45,217 nucleotides of DNA, taken from contig CAUJET010000226.1 of assembly GCA_963169665.1 (NCBI GenBank), positions 1 through 45,217 of the forward strand, read 5' to 3'. Shown here in pieces: positions 1 to 10,176 of this stretch. The first letter of the stretch is position 1, and the number at the start of each line of letters is the position of its first letter. This stretch comes from Actinomycetota bacterium. Its GTDB lineage: Bacteria; Actinomycetota; Acidimicrobiia; Acidimicrobiales; Ilumatobacteraceae. The translations under genes and the position numbers were made by a program. Under the pieces are notes generated by a model that had not been told where the DNA came from, searched no databases, and saw only the letters and a list, made by a program, of their open reading frames with translations.

Positions 1-996
1 CCGCCACCTCGACGGCAGGTCGCCGTCCAACTCGGGCTCGGTCATGGCGGTAGTCACCAGCCTCCCGCGCAACCGTTGGCCGGCAAGGCGCGACGCTTCG
101 GCGGGCTGCCCAGCCCCCACCTGCTCAATGGCGTGAAGCTCGGCTGCACGGTCGACGGCGAGGACCACGTCGACATTGTTCAATTTGTCGGTCCACTCGA
201 GATCCGACCCGACAGCGAGTTCTGTCTCGATGGCCCGGATTGCCGAGCGAGCTGCAGGCGGGTCGGCGCGCCACCAAGTGTTCATCGTCGACGCCCGCGT
301 CGATCGCTGACCTGGCGAAGTCGCCTCAAGCGCGTGCTGGAGGCGCACGACGAGAGCTTGCGCATCATCGAGCAAAGTCAGGACGAGCTGACGGGCGATG
401 TCGGTTCGCAGTTCGTCTCCGATACGCGTGCTGGTGACGCCGAGCTCGCGCTCCAACAGGAGATGGAGCTCTGGCCACGCATTTCGTTCTGTCAACAGAA
501 CATCGTTGGACGCAAGAAGGAAGCGGGCTACGAGCTCTGGATTGGAGCCGGGGCCGAGCACCGCAGCGAGGCTGACTGCACCTCCCCCTGCGTCTGCCAT
601 GCCCTCTGCCTCTTCAATCGTCCGGGCTCGTTCTGCGATGGTCTCGATCTGGCTCTCGGCCACATGAGTGCGCAGAGCAGCTCGCACAAGGTCGGGAAGT
701 GCGTGCTTGAACTCGAAGCCGGCCGAGCGCGCTTCTGCGAGGGGGTCGTACGACGGGGCCGGCGCCGGAAGGTACACGATCGCCTGAGGGGGCGTCGCTG
801 CGCCGAGTACCGACTCGAGCCGGTGGCGGAGCTCCATCCAACTCCCGTTGAATGCAAAGACTGCAGCGCCGTCGGGAGCCATCGCCTCGGCGATTGAGCG
901 ATACGAAGCCTCATCGTCTTGCCAGATGACGAGGCCGTGGCGAACGACTGCATCGCGAAGCTCGGCGCGGAGCTGCTCCCTCAGCGGGCTCGTCAC
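1..996 (-). CDS. pglZ: PglZ, BREX phosphatase-like protein (5' part only; runs off left edge)
   Basis: An open frame of 332 codons starts at a GTG (996-994) and has no stop before position 1, so only the N-terminal part is present. The protein begins VTSPLREQLRAELRDAVV and has the look of a PglZ N-terminal region, with segments VIWQDDEASY and AIVYLPAPAPSYDPL. Known from the family: PglZ carries an alkaline-phosphatase-superfamily domain and is required for BREX methylation and phage exclusion; that domain would lie beyond the window. The GTG overlaps the pglX stop by four bases (GTGA), so translation is likely coupled. Identity rests on position after pglX as much as on sequence. An ATG-started frame on the opposite strand (76-897) is its shadow. 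Confidence 0.85.
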   Translation of the reverse strand, partial: MTSPLREQLRAELRDAVVRHGLVIWQDDEASYRSIAEAMAPDGAAVFAFNGSWMELRHRLESVLGAATPPQAIVYLPAPAPSYDPLAEARSAGFEFKHALPDLVRAALRTHVAESQIETIAERARTIEEAEGMADAGGGAVSLAAVLGPGSNPELVARFLLASNDVLLTERNAWPELHLLLERELGVTSTRIGDELRTDIARQLVLTLLDDAQALVVRLQHALEATSPGQRSTRASTMNTWWRADPPAARSAIRAIETELAVGSDLEWTDKLNNVDVVLAVDRAAELHAIEQVGAGQPAEASRLAGQRLRGRLVTTAMTEPELDGDLPSRWR

Positions 997-3900
997 AGCT
1001 GCTCGCGAAACTGATGAATGGTCGCCCACGGGTATGCGCCCTTCTTGATTGCCTTCAGCTCGTCGCCAAGCTGTTTCCACGCGTTCTTCGGAAACCACGC
1101 CGCCAGCGGTGCAGCATTGAGGACATAGCCGTCGTTCAGGTCCGGCTGCCACCCAAGAGCCGACAGACGGCGGAGGTCGGCCAGGAGCAACTCGAGTTGA
1201 GCGATCAGCATCCTCTCCGACTCGACATCCTTGGCTTGCTGCCGTGCCGACAACGATTGATCACCCAACAGCACGCGCACCTTGTCGTGACCAGAAGCGA
1301 TCCGCTGCTCAACGGTCGACCCAGCAGCGAACAACATCTCACGGCTGAACCGTGGCGCATACAGCCACAGACTCCAGCCACCCCCGGGAACGGTCAGCTG
1401 CCAGTAGACCGGCGCCTGGCGCCGGCTCTTCGAGTAACGACTCACGTGAGCCTTGAAGAACTGCTTCGCCAAGAAGTCCCGCAACGAACGCGCTTCTAGG
1501 ATGCGCACTGCATCTGCGGCGAGGTCGCTCCCGTACTCAGCGGCCGTTTCGGCCGCACGCTCGACCGCTGTGGCGAGATCGAGTGGATGATCCAGCTGGT
1601 CGACGAACAGCCCATCTGTCGGGATCGCGAGGGGGTAGCCAGCGGTTCCCTCCATGGCAGGAAAGCCGTCTGCGCCCATCCGCGCACCGGCAGGGACCAA
1701 GGGCGGCGGTGAAACGGGGTCGAACGCTCGCGCCGACACCGGTCGCACATCCCACCGACCGAACGCGCAACCAACCAGCCAGGAGATGATCTCTGAAGCA
1801 GTGGTCGACAGCTGGCCCGGGGGAAGAACGCCCAGCTTCCGGCGAGTCTCGATGACTGCACGCGGGTGCCGGCGTAGTGCATGGGAGAGCACCTCTGTTC
1901 GTCGATCGGCGACGTGGCCGAGGGTCGTCAAGACTCGAGACCCACCGAATCGCTCCACCACCGTGTCGATCATGGCGTCGTTCGACATCGAGTAGATCTC
2001 GGCGAAATCCTCTGCATCGAGTTCATCCAGCGGGTACGTGTTCGGGTGCCTGCCGAACTCCTCATCGAGATAGCTGCGGCCGGCCTCGTCGATGCTGAGG
2101 TGCTTCAGCAACAGCTCATCGACCTCACCGCTCAACTCAATTGCCCGGAGCCAGGCGGCCTCGTTGGTCACGAGCTCCACATCTGCCGCTTCCCGAACGG
2201 AGCGGGCGCCCCGCCAAGTCGGGCCGACGAACCACCGCGCGGTCTCGTCGGCAAAGTCCGCTTGGGCGGCAAGCTGGATGAGCTCGCTACCCAGGCGCGT
2301 GAACGGTTCGCTCGACGCCATATCAGCGAAGGCCCAGGGAAGGTTCTGCACCATGCCGACCTCGTAGCTTCGTGATGCCCCGCCCGACGTAACTTCGTCT
2401 CCGGCGGCCACCGTCGCATCGAGTAGTGCCTGCAGGAGCCGCGACCTCATGTACGCAAGTGCAGCGGGAAGGTCACCGTCAACGAAGAGCGCAGGGCCTT
2501 TGTGACCAAACCCGCAACCTGACGGCAGGACACGAACTCCGAACGAGCTAGCGGTCCGGAGCGGCCAGGTGAGCCCCGGACGGAAGAAGTACTGGGTGTT
2601 CTGCGGGCGGGAGCCGCTATAGCCGCGTACTCGTTGTCCATCATGCTCCCAATCCAGCACTAGGTGAATATCGGACCAACAGGGGCGGTATTCGCCGCCC
2701 TTTGCGAACGGCACCCATCGTTTCGCAGCTCGGCTCTCGTCCTGAGTTCGCCCAATCTGTTCCGGGTCCACTTCCCAAAACAGCCTAAGGAAACGAAAAT
2801 CGTCACCGGACGCGAGCCCCTGCCTTGCATTGCCACCGCCGCCTTCAATCCTCGGCAGCCTCTGAAAGAGCTGCCGAATCGAGTCGCCCATCCAATAGGA
2901 CATCGGACTACCGGGGACGGCTGAGAACCTGGCCGAGTCCACGCGGTAAACGCGGGAGTCCTCCCGCCCCTCACGGTTCGCAGTGATGGCTGAGGCGAGC
3001 GCGCTAGGCCGTTCTGCGTCTTTGAGCAGGCGGATGAACACCGCTGCATGATCGCTAGTTGGCTTCTTGGGGCTTAGTACGTAGGCGGCGGCCTCGACCA
3101 GCGCCTGTTCCATCACCCCGTATCCGAAATCAGCCAGGACCTCGAGCCGATTGCCGAGCAGCACCTTGGTTCGCCAGTCCTCGAAGGTCTTGATGAACAG
3201 CCCCGACCGAGATGTGATCGCACCCATATAGCCGGCTGGATTGCACAGCTCGACGCCACGGCCGACGAACGCAGCGAGCAGGTTGTAGTCCTTGGTCGGA
3301 ATCCAAGGGTACGCGGCCTTCAGATAATCCTTGGTCGCAGCAACCGCTTCCCCGAACGGCGGGTTCATCAACACCGCGTCGTACCGCTGGCGGCATGCCT
3401 CCACGAACCTGACTGCATCCCCAGCTTGGGCAGCGAGCAACTGCTCCGCCGCACTCGCGGTAGCGCTGTCGGCCGCGCGTTGCAGAGCCCCGAGCACCGC
3501 ACGTTCGGCGTTGCCGAAGTTGTCGCGTGCGACGCCCGCCGTGACGAGAAGAGCCTCATCGGTCTCGTCGGCAAAGGGAACGGCCGTGCGGATCTCCTGG
3601 GCGAGGCGCTGCTCTACCTTCAGCAGCGAACCGAGCACCGGTGCGTCGCGCAGTGCATCGCGCATCGCGGAGATCAGCTTTCGGAGCGTTGGATCAAGAT
3701 CAGCTGTCGACGTTTCCCAGGCGGCCCGGTCATCAGGCAAAGCCGTTGCACAGACGATGTTCGGCGGAGGTAGCGGGGCGCGGCCGCACGAACGCCGAGC
3801 ACGGAAGATGACCGCCGCCTGTGCAACCTGAACGGCGCGCGGGTCGATGTCGACACCCCAGAGGCACGGCACAATCCGAGGTGCCGCATCAGCTGCGCTC

Positions 3901-4838
3901 ACGCCCCGGAGTCTCCAGGCAGCTTCCAGGACCTCATAGCACCCGAGCAAGAAGTGCCCGCTTCCCGACGCAGGGTCGAGCACTTTGACGTCCTCGAGCG
4001 CGATCGGCTCTCCTTGCGCCGTCGGGGGGTCGACGAGCAACGGAAGTTCATCAAGCAACGCGCTCGCCGGTTCGGCATCGATCAGGCGACGGCCCAACGT
4101 GTTCTGCACGAGGAATCGAACGACATACGACGGTGTGAAGAACTGGTTCCTAACGGCGAGCTCTCGCGAATCCCGCGGCGCTGCCGACTCGGCCCGCATC
4201 TGCTTCCGCTCATCGCCCGTATTGAAGAACTGGTACGCCCAGCCGAACGTGTCGTCGCCTTCCCAGATATCGGCGAACGAGTCATCTGACAGCAATCGCA
4301 CGACAGCGTCGATTGCGGCCTTGGAAGGCCTGAACGACACCAGCGGGTTCCGGGGATCGAACAACGCAGGCGCGTCCGACGCGAGTTCGTCGGCACACCG
4401 CTGCAGATACGTCCAGTAGCCGCCAGTGTCGTCGAGCGAGCTCGTCGCAAGCAGGGGGGCGAGTTCGATGAACTGCTTGAAGCCGTCCGAATTCACGCCG
4501 GCGCGCAGGGAGGGCCTGAGGACCCCAATGGCATCGGCAACGCGAATCGCGATCAGCCGATTCAGGTGCGTGAATGCCGCCTCGCGAACAAGCCGTTGCA
4601 CGGATTGCGGCTTATCGGCACCAGACGCTTCGAGGTGGCGGAGAATATCGTCGAAGACGCTTCGGCTCGAGCGCACTGCGGGAACATCAGCGAGTTGCGA
4701 TGGGTCGTCCTTCGAACCGTCAGGGTGGATGCCGAACGTCCCTCGCAGGATCGTCTCGAGATCCGTCTCGAACGTGCCTCGCGCAGCGACAACGACTCGC
4801 TCGAGCAGTCCGCGTTGGCGTTCGTCCAAGCCCGTCAT
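993..4838 (-). CDS. pglX: PglX, BREX adenine-specific DNA methyltransferase
   Basis: A 1281-residue protein, the usual size for BREX PglX. It would methylate adenine in a non-palindromic site on host DNA, marking self for BREX. The SAM-binding motif I is seen as VLDPASGSGHFLLG at about residues 286-299, and the amino-methyltransferase motif IV as NPPFGE at about 492-497, which marks an N6-adenine enzyme. An N-terminal helical region (about 1-230) precedes the methyltransferase core, and the long C-terminal half (600-1281) is expected to hold target recognition. The ATG overlaps the brxC stop (ATGA, 4835-4838) and its own stop overlaps the pglZ start. The frame appears intact and both motifs are complete. 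Confidence 0.93.
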   Translation of the reverse strand: MTGLDERQRGLLERVVVAARGTFETDLETILRGTFGIHPDGSKDDPSQLADVPAVRSSRSVFDDILRHLEASGADKPQSVQRLVREAAFTHLNRLIAIRVADAIGVLRPSLRAGVNSDGFKQFIELAPLLATSSLDDTGGYWTYLQRCADELASDAPALFDPRNPLVSFRPSKAAIDAVVRLLSDDSFADIWEGDDTFGWAYQFFNTGDERKQMRAESAAPRDSRELAVRNQFFTPSYVVRFLVQNTLGRRLIDAEPASALLDELPLLVDPPTAQGEPIALEDVKVLDPASGSGHFLLGCYEVLEAAWRLRGVSAADAAPRIVPCLWGVDIDPRAVQVAQAAVIFRARRSCGRAPLPPPNIVCATALPDDRAAWETSTADLDPTLRKLISAMRDALRDAPVLGSLLKVEQRLAQEIRTAVPFADETDEALLVTAGVARDNFGNAERAVLGALQRAADSATASAAEQLLAAQAGDAVRFVEACRQRYDAVLMNPPFGEAVAATKDYLKAAYPWIPTKDYNLLAAFVGRGVELCNPAGYMGAITSRSGLFIKTFEDWRTKVLLGNRLEVLADFGYGVMEQALVEAAAYVLSPKKPTSDHAAVFIRLLKDAERPSALASAITANREGREDSRVYRVDSARFSAVPGSPMSYWMGDSIRQLFQRLPRIEGGGGNARQGLASGDDFRFLRLFWEVDPEQIGRTQDESRAAKRWVPFAKGGEYRPCWSDIHLVLDWEHDGQRVRGYSGSRPQNTQYFFRPGLTWPLRTASSFGVRVLPSGCGFGHKGPALFVDGDLPAALAYMRSRLLQALLDATVAAGDEVTSGGASRSYEVGMVQNLPWAFADMASSEPFTRLGSELIQLAAQADFADETARWFVGPTWRGARSVREAADVELVTNEAAWLRAIELSGEVDELLLKHLSIDEAGRSYLDEEFGRHPNTYPLDELDAEDFAEIYSMSNDAMIDTVVERFGGSRVLTTLGHVADRRTEVLSHALRRHPRAVIETRRKLGVLPPGQLSTTASEIISWLVGCAFGRWDVRPVSARAFDPVSPPPLVPAGARMGADGFPAMEGTAGYPLAIPTDGLFVDQLDHPLDLATAVERAAETAAEYGSDLAADAVRILEARSLRDFLAKQFFKAHVSRYSKSRRQAPVYWQLTVPGGGWSLWLYAPRFSREMLFAAGSTVEQRIASGHDKVRVLLGDQSLSARQQAKDVESERMLIAQLELLLADLRRLSALGWQPDLNDGYVLNAAPLAAWFPKNAWKQLGDELKAIKKGAYPWATIHQFREQL

Positions 4839-7800
4839 GACAGTCGGACCTGCTTTCCGTCGGCGAGCAGCTCGCTCACTCGCTGCCGTGCTCGAGCAAG
4901 GACGTCGTCGAGCTGCTCCGGCGTCTCGATGAGGTGCGGCGCAAGGTCGGCGATCGCAACCGTCGCCAAACGACCCCTCGCGACCACCTCATCCAGGCTC
5001 CGAGCGATCGTCGCCGCGGTACCCGCAACAGCACCGATCTTCGCCTCGAGCAACGTGGGGTCATTCTGTGCCGCAGCGTCGATCGACAGCTTCTCGAGCG
5101 GCCTCACCGCCTCTTCGACCGCATCAGCGGCGAGGCCGGGGTGTCGGGCGAGCAGTTGGGCGCGCTCATCCGCAACCGCGGCGTCGATCGTGTCCCGAAG
5201 CTGGCGCACGCGGTTCTCCCGGTGCTGCTCCAGAGCCACGACGATCGATTCGATCTGTGCGAACTTGCCGAGGAGCTGTCCGGAATCCATGAGGTCGCAG
5301 AGCGTGGCGTGCTGTTCGGCAAGGTCGGCAGGGAGGTCTGCAACATTCGCGCCCCGCTCGGCTCGCGCTCGCCGAAGCAGCGACAGGTTGGCATCGATGG
5401 CAGGGCGCAGTTGCTCGACGGTCTCGACTCCGGCAACAAGGTCTTCCCAGCTGCCGAGTGCCGTCAGCACACAGCCGTCGTCATCGCCATGGGTGAGGTC
5501 GTGCACCGTCGCTGCGACTGCCTCGACTGAAGCTGGAACCAGAAGATCAGCGCCACGCATGGTGGCCTTGAGATTCCTCGCGAGCTCACCAGCCAGCATG
5601 AAGGTCGTCCGAACGGACCGAACGAGTTCATCAGTGCTCTGATTGACGCGAACGCCCGTGCGCTCGGTGAGGCGCCGTGCCAGCTCCACCCGCTTCTCCA
5701 GCGGAACGCCCTCGATGTGGGGCTCGAAGACAGCGCTACGAAAAGCCGGCGTCGTCTTGAAGACCGGATCCAGCCGATGGTCGCTCGCCGACTTGATGGT
5801 CGAACCCTGGAATCGAACGTCGAGGAGCCCCGTCCGCACGCCGGCAGCCGTCACCGCCTGAACGACTTCGAACGACGCACCGAACGGCGGCGCTCCGAAG
5901 AACCGTTCGAGCACAGCTCCTGTGACCTGTTTGCCGTAGCCACTCTCGGTCTCGACCGTGTCGATCAAGGTCTTCAGCGGCCCACTGTCCTTGTCGATCT
6001 CCTTGCCCGTCGCCTTCGTCACCACGAGCTTGATCGTCTCGAGCGACGCCGGCAGTCCATCCAGCGAGTCGACCCGCAACACAAGGAGGGGGTCCGTCGA
6101 CTTCAGATTCGCAGAGAACTCACTCACACGCGTGTAGATCTCCGGCACATAGCCAGCGACGAGTGCCTGGGCACGCACCTTCAGGTCGGCACCCAATGCT
6201 GGATCATCCACACGACCCTGGAAGATGACCTTGCCGTTCTCGAGGTCGGTCTCGAGCCCCCGACGCGCCCGGCTTTCCCATTCGGCACCCACCCGGCGTT
6301 CACGTGCGACCAGTTCTGCATCGGCGCCTCCCGCGCCCGAACGACGCTGGATCATCTCATTGCTCTTGAACAACTCCTGGAGCGCTTGCGTGGTCTCGTT
6401 CGACAGCGAGTGAATCCACCAGATCCGATTCGCATTGGCCGCGACCCGGGACTCGGTCTTGAGGTCGCCCAGGTCCTTCCCGTCATGTTCGAGGATGTGA
6501 AGGGGAATGTCCCCCTTCGTCAGGTTCTCATCGCCGACCGACAGGGCAACCGTGAACGTCCGGCCCTGGCTGACCGACAGCCCAGTCAACGCGCGTTCCA
6601 GCAGTTGCTTCCGCAGTCGATTGACATCCGCCACCTTCGGCGTGATCGAGTTGCGGGCTGTGATCCAGTCCTTACCCTCTGGCGACTGCAACCGATAGCC
6701 ACTCGTGTCGAGCTGGATCCGGCCTTCATCGAGCAGCACTTGGAGTGCGACCTGGACATCAGCTTCGACTGACTCCGCCTCCATCGACGGGTGCAACAGG
6801 ACGGCGATGTTGTGCGCATCGAGGGTCAGATCTCGTACGTCGACGCAGAGCGCGATGGTCTTCATCACCCGTGCCACCAACGGCTTGTCGCCGTGAGAGC
6901 GGGCAACCTGATCAACCTCATCTCGCCATGCAGGCGGGATCACGGCGTACAGGATGTCGTACGCACGATCAGCCGTGACGAGTGCTCCGATCTCGTGTCC
7001 ACCGAGCCCGACGTCACCCGCCGTCACCAGCCGCTGCGTGAGACCGAGCAAGGTTCGGTTCGAGCCACCGGTCATTCCACCTTCACGACGGGCAGTAACA
7101 GCGTCAATGAAAAGCTGCACCTGGTATGGAAGAAGCGGATAGAGCCGTACGACGGCCTCCTCCGCAAGATCGGCACCTCTTGAGCCGGACAGCTTGACAA
7201 GCGCGTTGACCTGGTTCCGGCAGCCGGCGAACTTCTCGCGAACGGCCGTTGACCCAGCTCCGTTCTTGTCGAGCACGCGCGCCGAGACGACCTGCTCGAT
7301 GTCCTGTGCCAGGAGGTCGACTTTGATCGGGAAGCGGTCCTTGACTCGCGCGAGTTCACTCCGGTTTCCTTCGAGTGACTCGACGATGTCCTCGAGGCGC
7401 TGCTGGCTCGTGGCCACCAACCAGAGCTCGCCCTTGCGGGCCTGGAAGGCTTCTGCGACGCCCTGGAGATCACCGACTCTCTTGACATCGCGAGCGACGT
7501 ACTGGCCCGCCTCATCGACGATGAAGAGCAATCGGTTGGCACCGCTACCTCGCAGCTTCAGTAGCAGCTTCGCCTTCTCGGCGAGTCCCTGCGCCGTCAA
7601 CGCTTGCTCCATCGGAGAACGAGCGAAGCTATCTGGAGCGTTGTAGGTCTCGGGTTCGAGCGCATGCAGCACGCTGCTCATCTCGAACACCTGCAACGGG
7701 TCGTCGTGGACAGTCGGCCAATCCGCACCGTAGAGCTCCGCATACTTGGCCACGAATACGTCGTATGTGCCCTTGTTCGCGAGCTTGATCTCTTGCTCGG

Positions 7801-8293
7801 CGATCTTGATCGAGCGCGAGAAGCCGAGGCGGGTGAGGAGGGCTCGGTACAGCGGCAAGACGATGCTCTCGCCTTCGTCCTGAACGTTCTGAGACGAGAG
7901 GAGGTCCACCAACACCGCGATCGTTGGAGCGCGGTTGTGGATCTTCGTCGTCAGCAACTGCTTGATCACTGGAGCGTCGGTGTGACCGAAGAACCGGTCA
8001 GCAGCAGACTTCCCACCAACGGTCGGGTTCTCGATCAGGTACGCCAGCACCTTTGCGAAGGAAGACTTGCCGGACCCGAAGAACCCCGACACCCAGACGT
8101 TCGTCTCCTCGGTTGGGTCGTCGATCGTTTCGCTGAATGGATCGAGGACGCGCTGCATCTCGCGCTGGATTCGATCGGTAGCGACGTACTCCTCGAGTTC
8201 AGTGATCACCGTCGCCTCGTCGCCGAGTTCGACCTTGATCACCTCTTCGATGCGGCGATTGATATCTCGCCGAAAGACCTCTTCGATCTTCAC
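4835..8293 (-). CDS. brxC: BrxC/PglY, BREX P-loop ATPase
   Basis: An 1152-residue AAA-type ATPase. The N-terminus is typical of BrxC (MKIEEVFRRDINRRIEEVIK). The Walker A motif is seen as SGFFGSGKSSFAK at about residues 69-81, and a Walker B-like strand as LLFIVDEAGQY at about 255-265. The C-terminal part (about 890-1130) is rich in heptad-like helices. In BREX, BrxC is a core ATPase needed for both methylation and exclusion. It overlaps brxB upstream and pglX downstream, each by ATGA. Length and motifs match full-length family members, so it looks functional. Confidence 0.93.
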   Translation of the reverse strand: MKIEEVFRRDINRRIEEVIKVELGDEATVITELEEYVATDRIQREMQRVLDPFSETIDDPTEETNVWVSGFFGSGKSSFAKVLAYLIENPTVGGKSAADRFFGHTDAPVIKQLLTTKIHNRAPTIAVLVDLLSSQNVQDEGESIVLPLYRALLTRLGFSRSIKIAEQEIKLANKGTYDVFVAKYAELYGADWPTVHDDPLQVFEMSSVLHALEPETYNAPDSFARSPMEQALTAQGLAEKAKLLLKLRGSGANRLLFIVDEAGQYVARDVKRVGDLQGVAEAFQARKGELWLVATSQQRLEDIVESLEGNRSELARVKDRFPIKVDLLAQDIEQVVSARVLDKNGAGSTAVREKFAGCRNQVNALVKLSGSRGADLAEEAVVRLYPLLPYQVQLFIDAVTARREGGMTGGSNRTLLGLTQRLVTAGDVGLGGHEIGALVTADRAYDILYAVIPPAWRDEVDQVARSHGDKPLVARVMKTIALCVDVRDLTLDAHNIAVLLHPSMEAESVEADVQVALQVLLDEGRIQLDTSGYRLQSPEGKDWITARNSITPKVADVNRLRKQLLERALTGLSVSQGRTFTVALSVGDENLTKGDIPLHILEHDGKDLGDLKTESRVAANANRIWWIHSLSNETTQALQELFKSNEMIQRRSGAGGADAELVARERRVGAEWESRARRGLETDLENGKVIFQGRVDDPALGADLKVRAQALVAGYVPEIYTRVSEFSANLKSTDPLLVLRVDSLDGLPASLETIKLVVTKATGKEIDKDSGPLKTLIDTVETESGYGKQVTGAVLERFFGAPPFGASFEVVQAVTAAGVRTGLLDVRFQGSTIKSASDHRLDPVFKTTPAFRSAVFEPHIEGVPLEKRVELARRLTERTGVRVNQSTDELVRSVRTTFMLAGELARNLKATMRGADLLVPASVEAVAATVHDLTHGDDDGCVLTALGSWEDLVAGVETVEQLRPAIDANLSLLRRARAERGANVADLPADLAEQHATLCDLMDSGQLLGKFAQIESIVVALEQHRENRVRQLRDTIDAAVADERAQLLARHPGLAADAVEEAVRPLEKLSIDAAAQNDPTLLEAKIGAVAGTAATIARSLDEVVARGRLATVAIADLAPHLIETPEQLDDVLARARQRVSELLADGKQVRLS

Positions 8294-8862
8294 TTGTCTT
8301 CCTCTCTCGGAATGATGACTGCTCGGTAGCCGTAGTGAGCAGGCAGGAGATCCATGAAGCTCAGTCCGTGCGATCCATGCAGGCGCCCTGGGTACAGCAT
8401 GGTCACCGGCAAATGGACTCGGCCGAGGAGCTCGTCAAGCAGGCCTGATGTACGAAGCGCCGGATACAGAGCTCCAGCGCGGTAGAGAAACACCGCTGTC
8501 TTCGATGGGGCATCGGCCACTCGATCGACGATGCGATCCGCCAACGTCGGCGAGCGACGGAGCAAACCGCCCACGGACTCCGCGACGTCCGCCAGCGATG
8601 CCCCGTTGCGCTCAGCGCTGACGATGGCATCAAGGCGATTGCTCTCATCCACCGCCTGCCACATGACATCCGCGAGTGAAATCGACACGCACTCGACACC
8701 TCTCGCCCGAAGGTAGGTCTGCAAGTCCACGAGATCTCGACGCACCCGGTACTCGAACTGCGGGAGATATTGATACACCTGGTAGGGGCCATCTCCGACC
8801 GGGCGCTCATAGAACCCGGTGATGCGGTCGGCGACTTCCTGGATGCTCCTAGGCAACGGCAC
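8290..8862 (-). CDS. brxB: BrxB, BREX protein (DUF1788 type)
   Basis: The protein carries the DUF1788 signature seen in BrxB: an N-terminal stretch YLPQFEYRVRRDLVDL, then VECVSISLADVMWQAV, and the C-terminal FMDLLPAHYGYRAVIIP. I place the start at GTG 8862 because GAGGGGG lies six bases upstream, giving 190 residues; ATG 8889 is the alternative and would add nine residues. Either start lies inside the 3' end of brxA, so the two genes overlap by 14 bases (or 41). Its biochemical role in BREX is not settled; it is a core gene of several BREX types. A longer frame reaching to 9225 is only the open frame antisense-free extension within brxA and is not credible. Confidence 0.9.
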   Translation of the reverse strand: MPLPRSIQEVADRITGFYERPVGDGPYQVYQYLPQFEYRVRRDLVDLQTYLRARGVECVSISLADVMWQAVDESNRLDAIVSAERNGASLADVAESVGGLLRRSPTLADRIVDRVADAPSKTAVFLYRAGALYPALRTSGLLDELLGRVHLPVTMLYPGRLHGSHGLSFMDLLPAHYGYRAVIIPREEDK

Positions 8863-9613
8863 GAACGGCCCCCTCGATGTTGGATACATGCCAGTCGATC
8901 CGAACCGCCGAGCCAGCAACGCCGAAGTCGAGCGCGCCTGTGCGTGCGGCCTGGAACAGCAGGTCCTCGATTCGATCGCGTTCGAGCAACCATCGACGCC
9001 AGACCGGGCTAGCGACGAGCGCTGTGGATGACAGTCCGTCCTGATGAAGACGGAAGGCAACGTAGAGGAATCCTCGAAGTGACAGATGCGGATGGGCGAA
9101 ACGCTTGTTGACGGCCCCTTCAAGGATGCCGAAGTCGCGCAGTGCTGCAAGGAGCCCACGCGCGACCTTGGTGCGAACTGTGTGAGTTGCCTCGACCATC
9201 GCCCCAGACGCACTGAGCTCCGCAATCCACGCCGTCGTGTCGTCGATGGTCACGGCGGTGCGACCGGCCGCATACCAGTCGAAGAGCGGGCCCTCGGCAA
9301 ACGCAGCGAGCAAGGTCTCGTCACGGCTGGTCTCGTAGTACACCGCCTCCTTGAACGCTTGAGGGTCTGTCGCCAGCAGCTTGAGCGCCATCAGCACCTG
9401 TTCTCCTGGGGCAACCAGACGCGGTCGGAGGCTTCGGCGCACGAGGTCCTCGCTCCGACGACGGGTTGACTTACCCAGAACATTCGACTCGCTGATGTGG
9501 GCCAAGTTCTGATCGGCGCTCTCGTCGAAGTCCCAGGCCTCCACGAGGCGGCGCGAGTCGTCGAGCAACGCCCCGCCCTTCTGAATGTTGCCGGTATGGC
9601 GAGGCGGGGTCAT
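8849..9613 (-). CDS. brxA: BrxA, BREX protein (DUF1819 type)
   Basis: A 254-residue protein matching the DUF1819/BrxA pattern. Near the N-terminus it has TGNIQKGGALLDDSRRLVEA and then ESNVLGKSTRRRSEDLVRRS; a central helical segment VLMALKLLATDPQAFKEAVY follows, and the C-terminus has WLLERDRIEDLLFQAARTGA. Known from the family: BrxA is a small, mostly helical protein proposed to bind nucleic acid. The ATG at 9613 overlaps the brxE stop by four bases, and its 3' end overlaps brxB. Together with brxB it separates this locus from BREX type 2 (pgl), which lacks both. Confidence 0.92.
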   Translation of the reverse strand: MTPPRHTGNIQKGGALLDDSRRLVEAWDFDESADQNLAHISESNVLGKSTRRRSEDLVRRSLRPRLVAPGEQVLMALKLLATDPQAFKEAVYYETSRDETLLAAFAEGPLFDWYAAGRTAVTIDDTTAWIAELSASGAMVEATHTVRTKVARGLLAALRDFGILEGAVNKRFAHPHLSLRGFLYVAFRLHQDGLSSTALVASPVWRRWLLERDRIEDLLFQAARTGALDFGVAGSAVRIDWHVSNIEGAVRAVA

Positions 9614-10164
9614 GCGAGATCGAAGTAAGGGACGTGAAGTTCATTGCCCTGACGCACGTACGCGGCAGCCAATGCGCGACCTGCGTTCAGCACAGCCTTC
9701 GGGTCGGCGAGAGTGTCTGCGTTCAGCGTGCCCAGGCGCAGAGTGCCACCGATTTGTTCGCCGCTGGGGACGTCTCCCAGGATCGTTTCAAGTTCTGTGC
9801 ATGCAGTCGATGCGGTCCACCCACGGATCGCTTCGATAGAGCCATCGTCACCTTGCGTCTTGAGTTCTGCGAGCCATGCCATGGCCTGCCGGAACGCAGG
9901 AAACGGCTCGCCGAACAAGTGCAGCACATCACTGCGGCTACCGAGGGCGTCCGCGTGGCGTTTCGCAGCGGAAAGGACGGCGATCTCCGCCCCAGCCGAC
10001 TGCCATGTTCGGGGAAACAGGTCGGAGAGCACGTACTCGCCGGTTGCATCCATCCCATGTGATCGCCACCAACCGTGGAGGTCGGCGTCGCCGAGACGCG
10101 CTACTGCGACGGGAAACCATCGCAGCTCGAGTGTGGCGATCATCGGACCTCGCTCTCGGGACAT
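9610..10164 (-). CDS. brxE: BrxE-like protein, first gene of a type 6 BREX operon
   Basis: A protein of about 184 residues placed directly before brxA, where brxE sits in BREX type 6. Its N-terminal LRWFPVAVARLGDADLHGWW and the segment YVLSDLFPRTW fit a BrxE-like fold; function unknown. The start is uncertain: ATG 10164 has a TACTCT box exactly six bases upstream, as expected for a leaderless transcript, while ATG 10143 has a GAGG just upstream. A further upstream frame start at 10239 is less likely. The stop overlaps brxA by ATGA. The identification depends strongly on position, so confidence in the name is moderate; that it is a real gene of the operon is near certain. Confidence 0.75.
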   Translation of the reverse strand: MSRERGPMIATLELRWFPVAVARLGDADLHGWWRSHGMDATGEYVLSDLFPRTWQSAGAEIAVLSAAKRHADALGSRSDVLHLFGEPFPAFRQAMAWLAELKTQGDDGSIEAIRGWTASTACTELETILGDVPSGEQIGGTLRLGTLNADTLADPKAVLNAGRALAAAYVRQGNELHVPYFDLA

Positions 10165-10170
10165 GCGGTC

Positions 10171-10176
10171 AGAGTA
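10171..10176 (-). promoter_or_regulatory. Candidate -10 box of the BREX operon (leaderless)
   Basis: On the minus strand TACTCT is followed by six bases and the ATG at 10164. This fits a TANNNT -10 element with transcription starting at the start codon. No convincing -35 was seen. Confidence 0.4.

Noticed and set aside
76..897. Plus-strand open frame of 273 codons
   Set aside because: It is antisense to pglZ, which has clear family features and a coupled start; the composition is Arg/Ala-rich as expected for a shadow.
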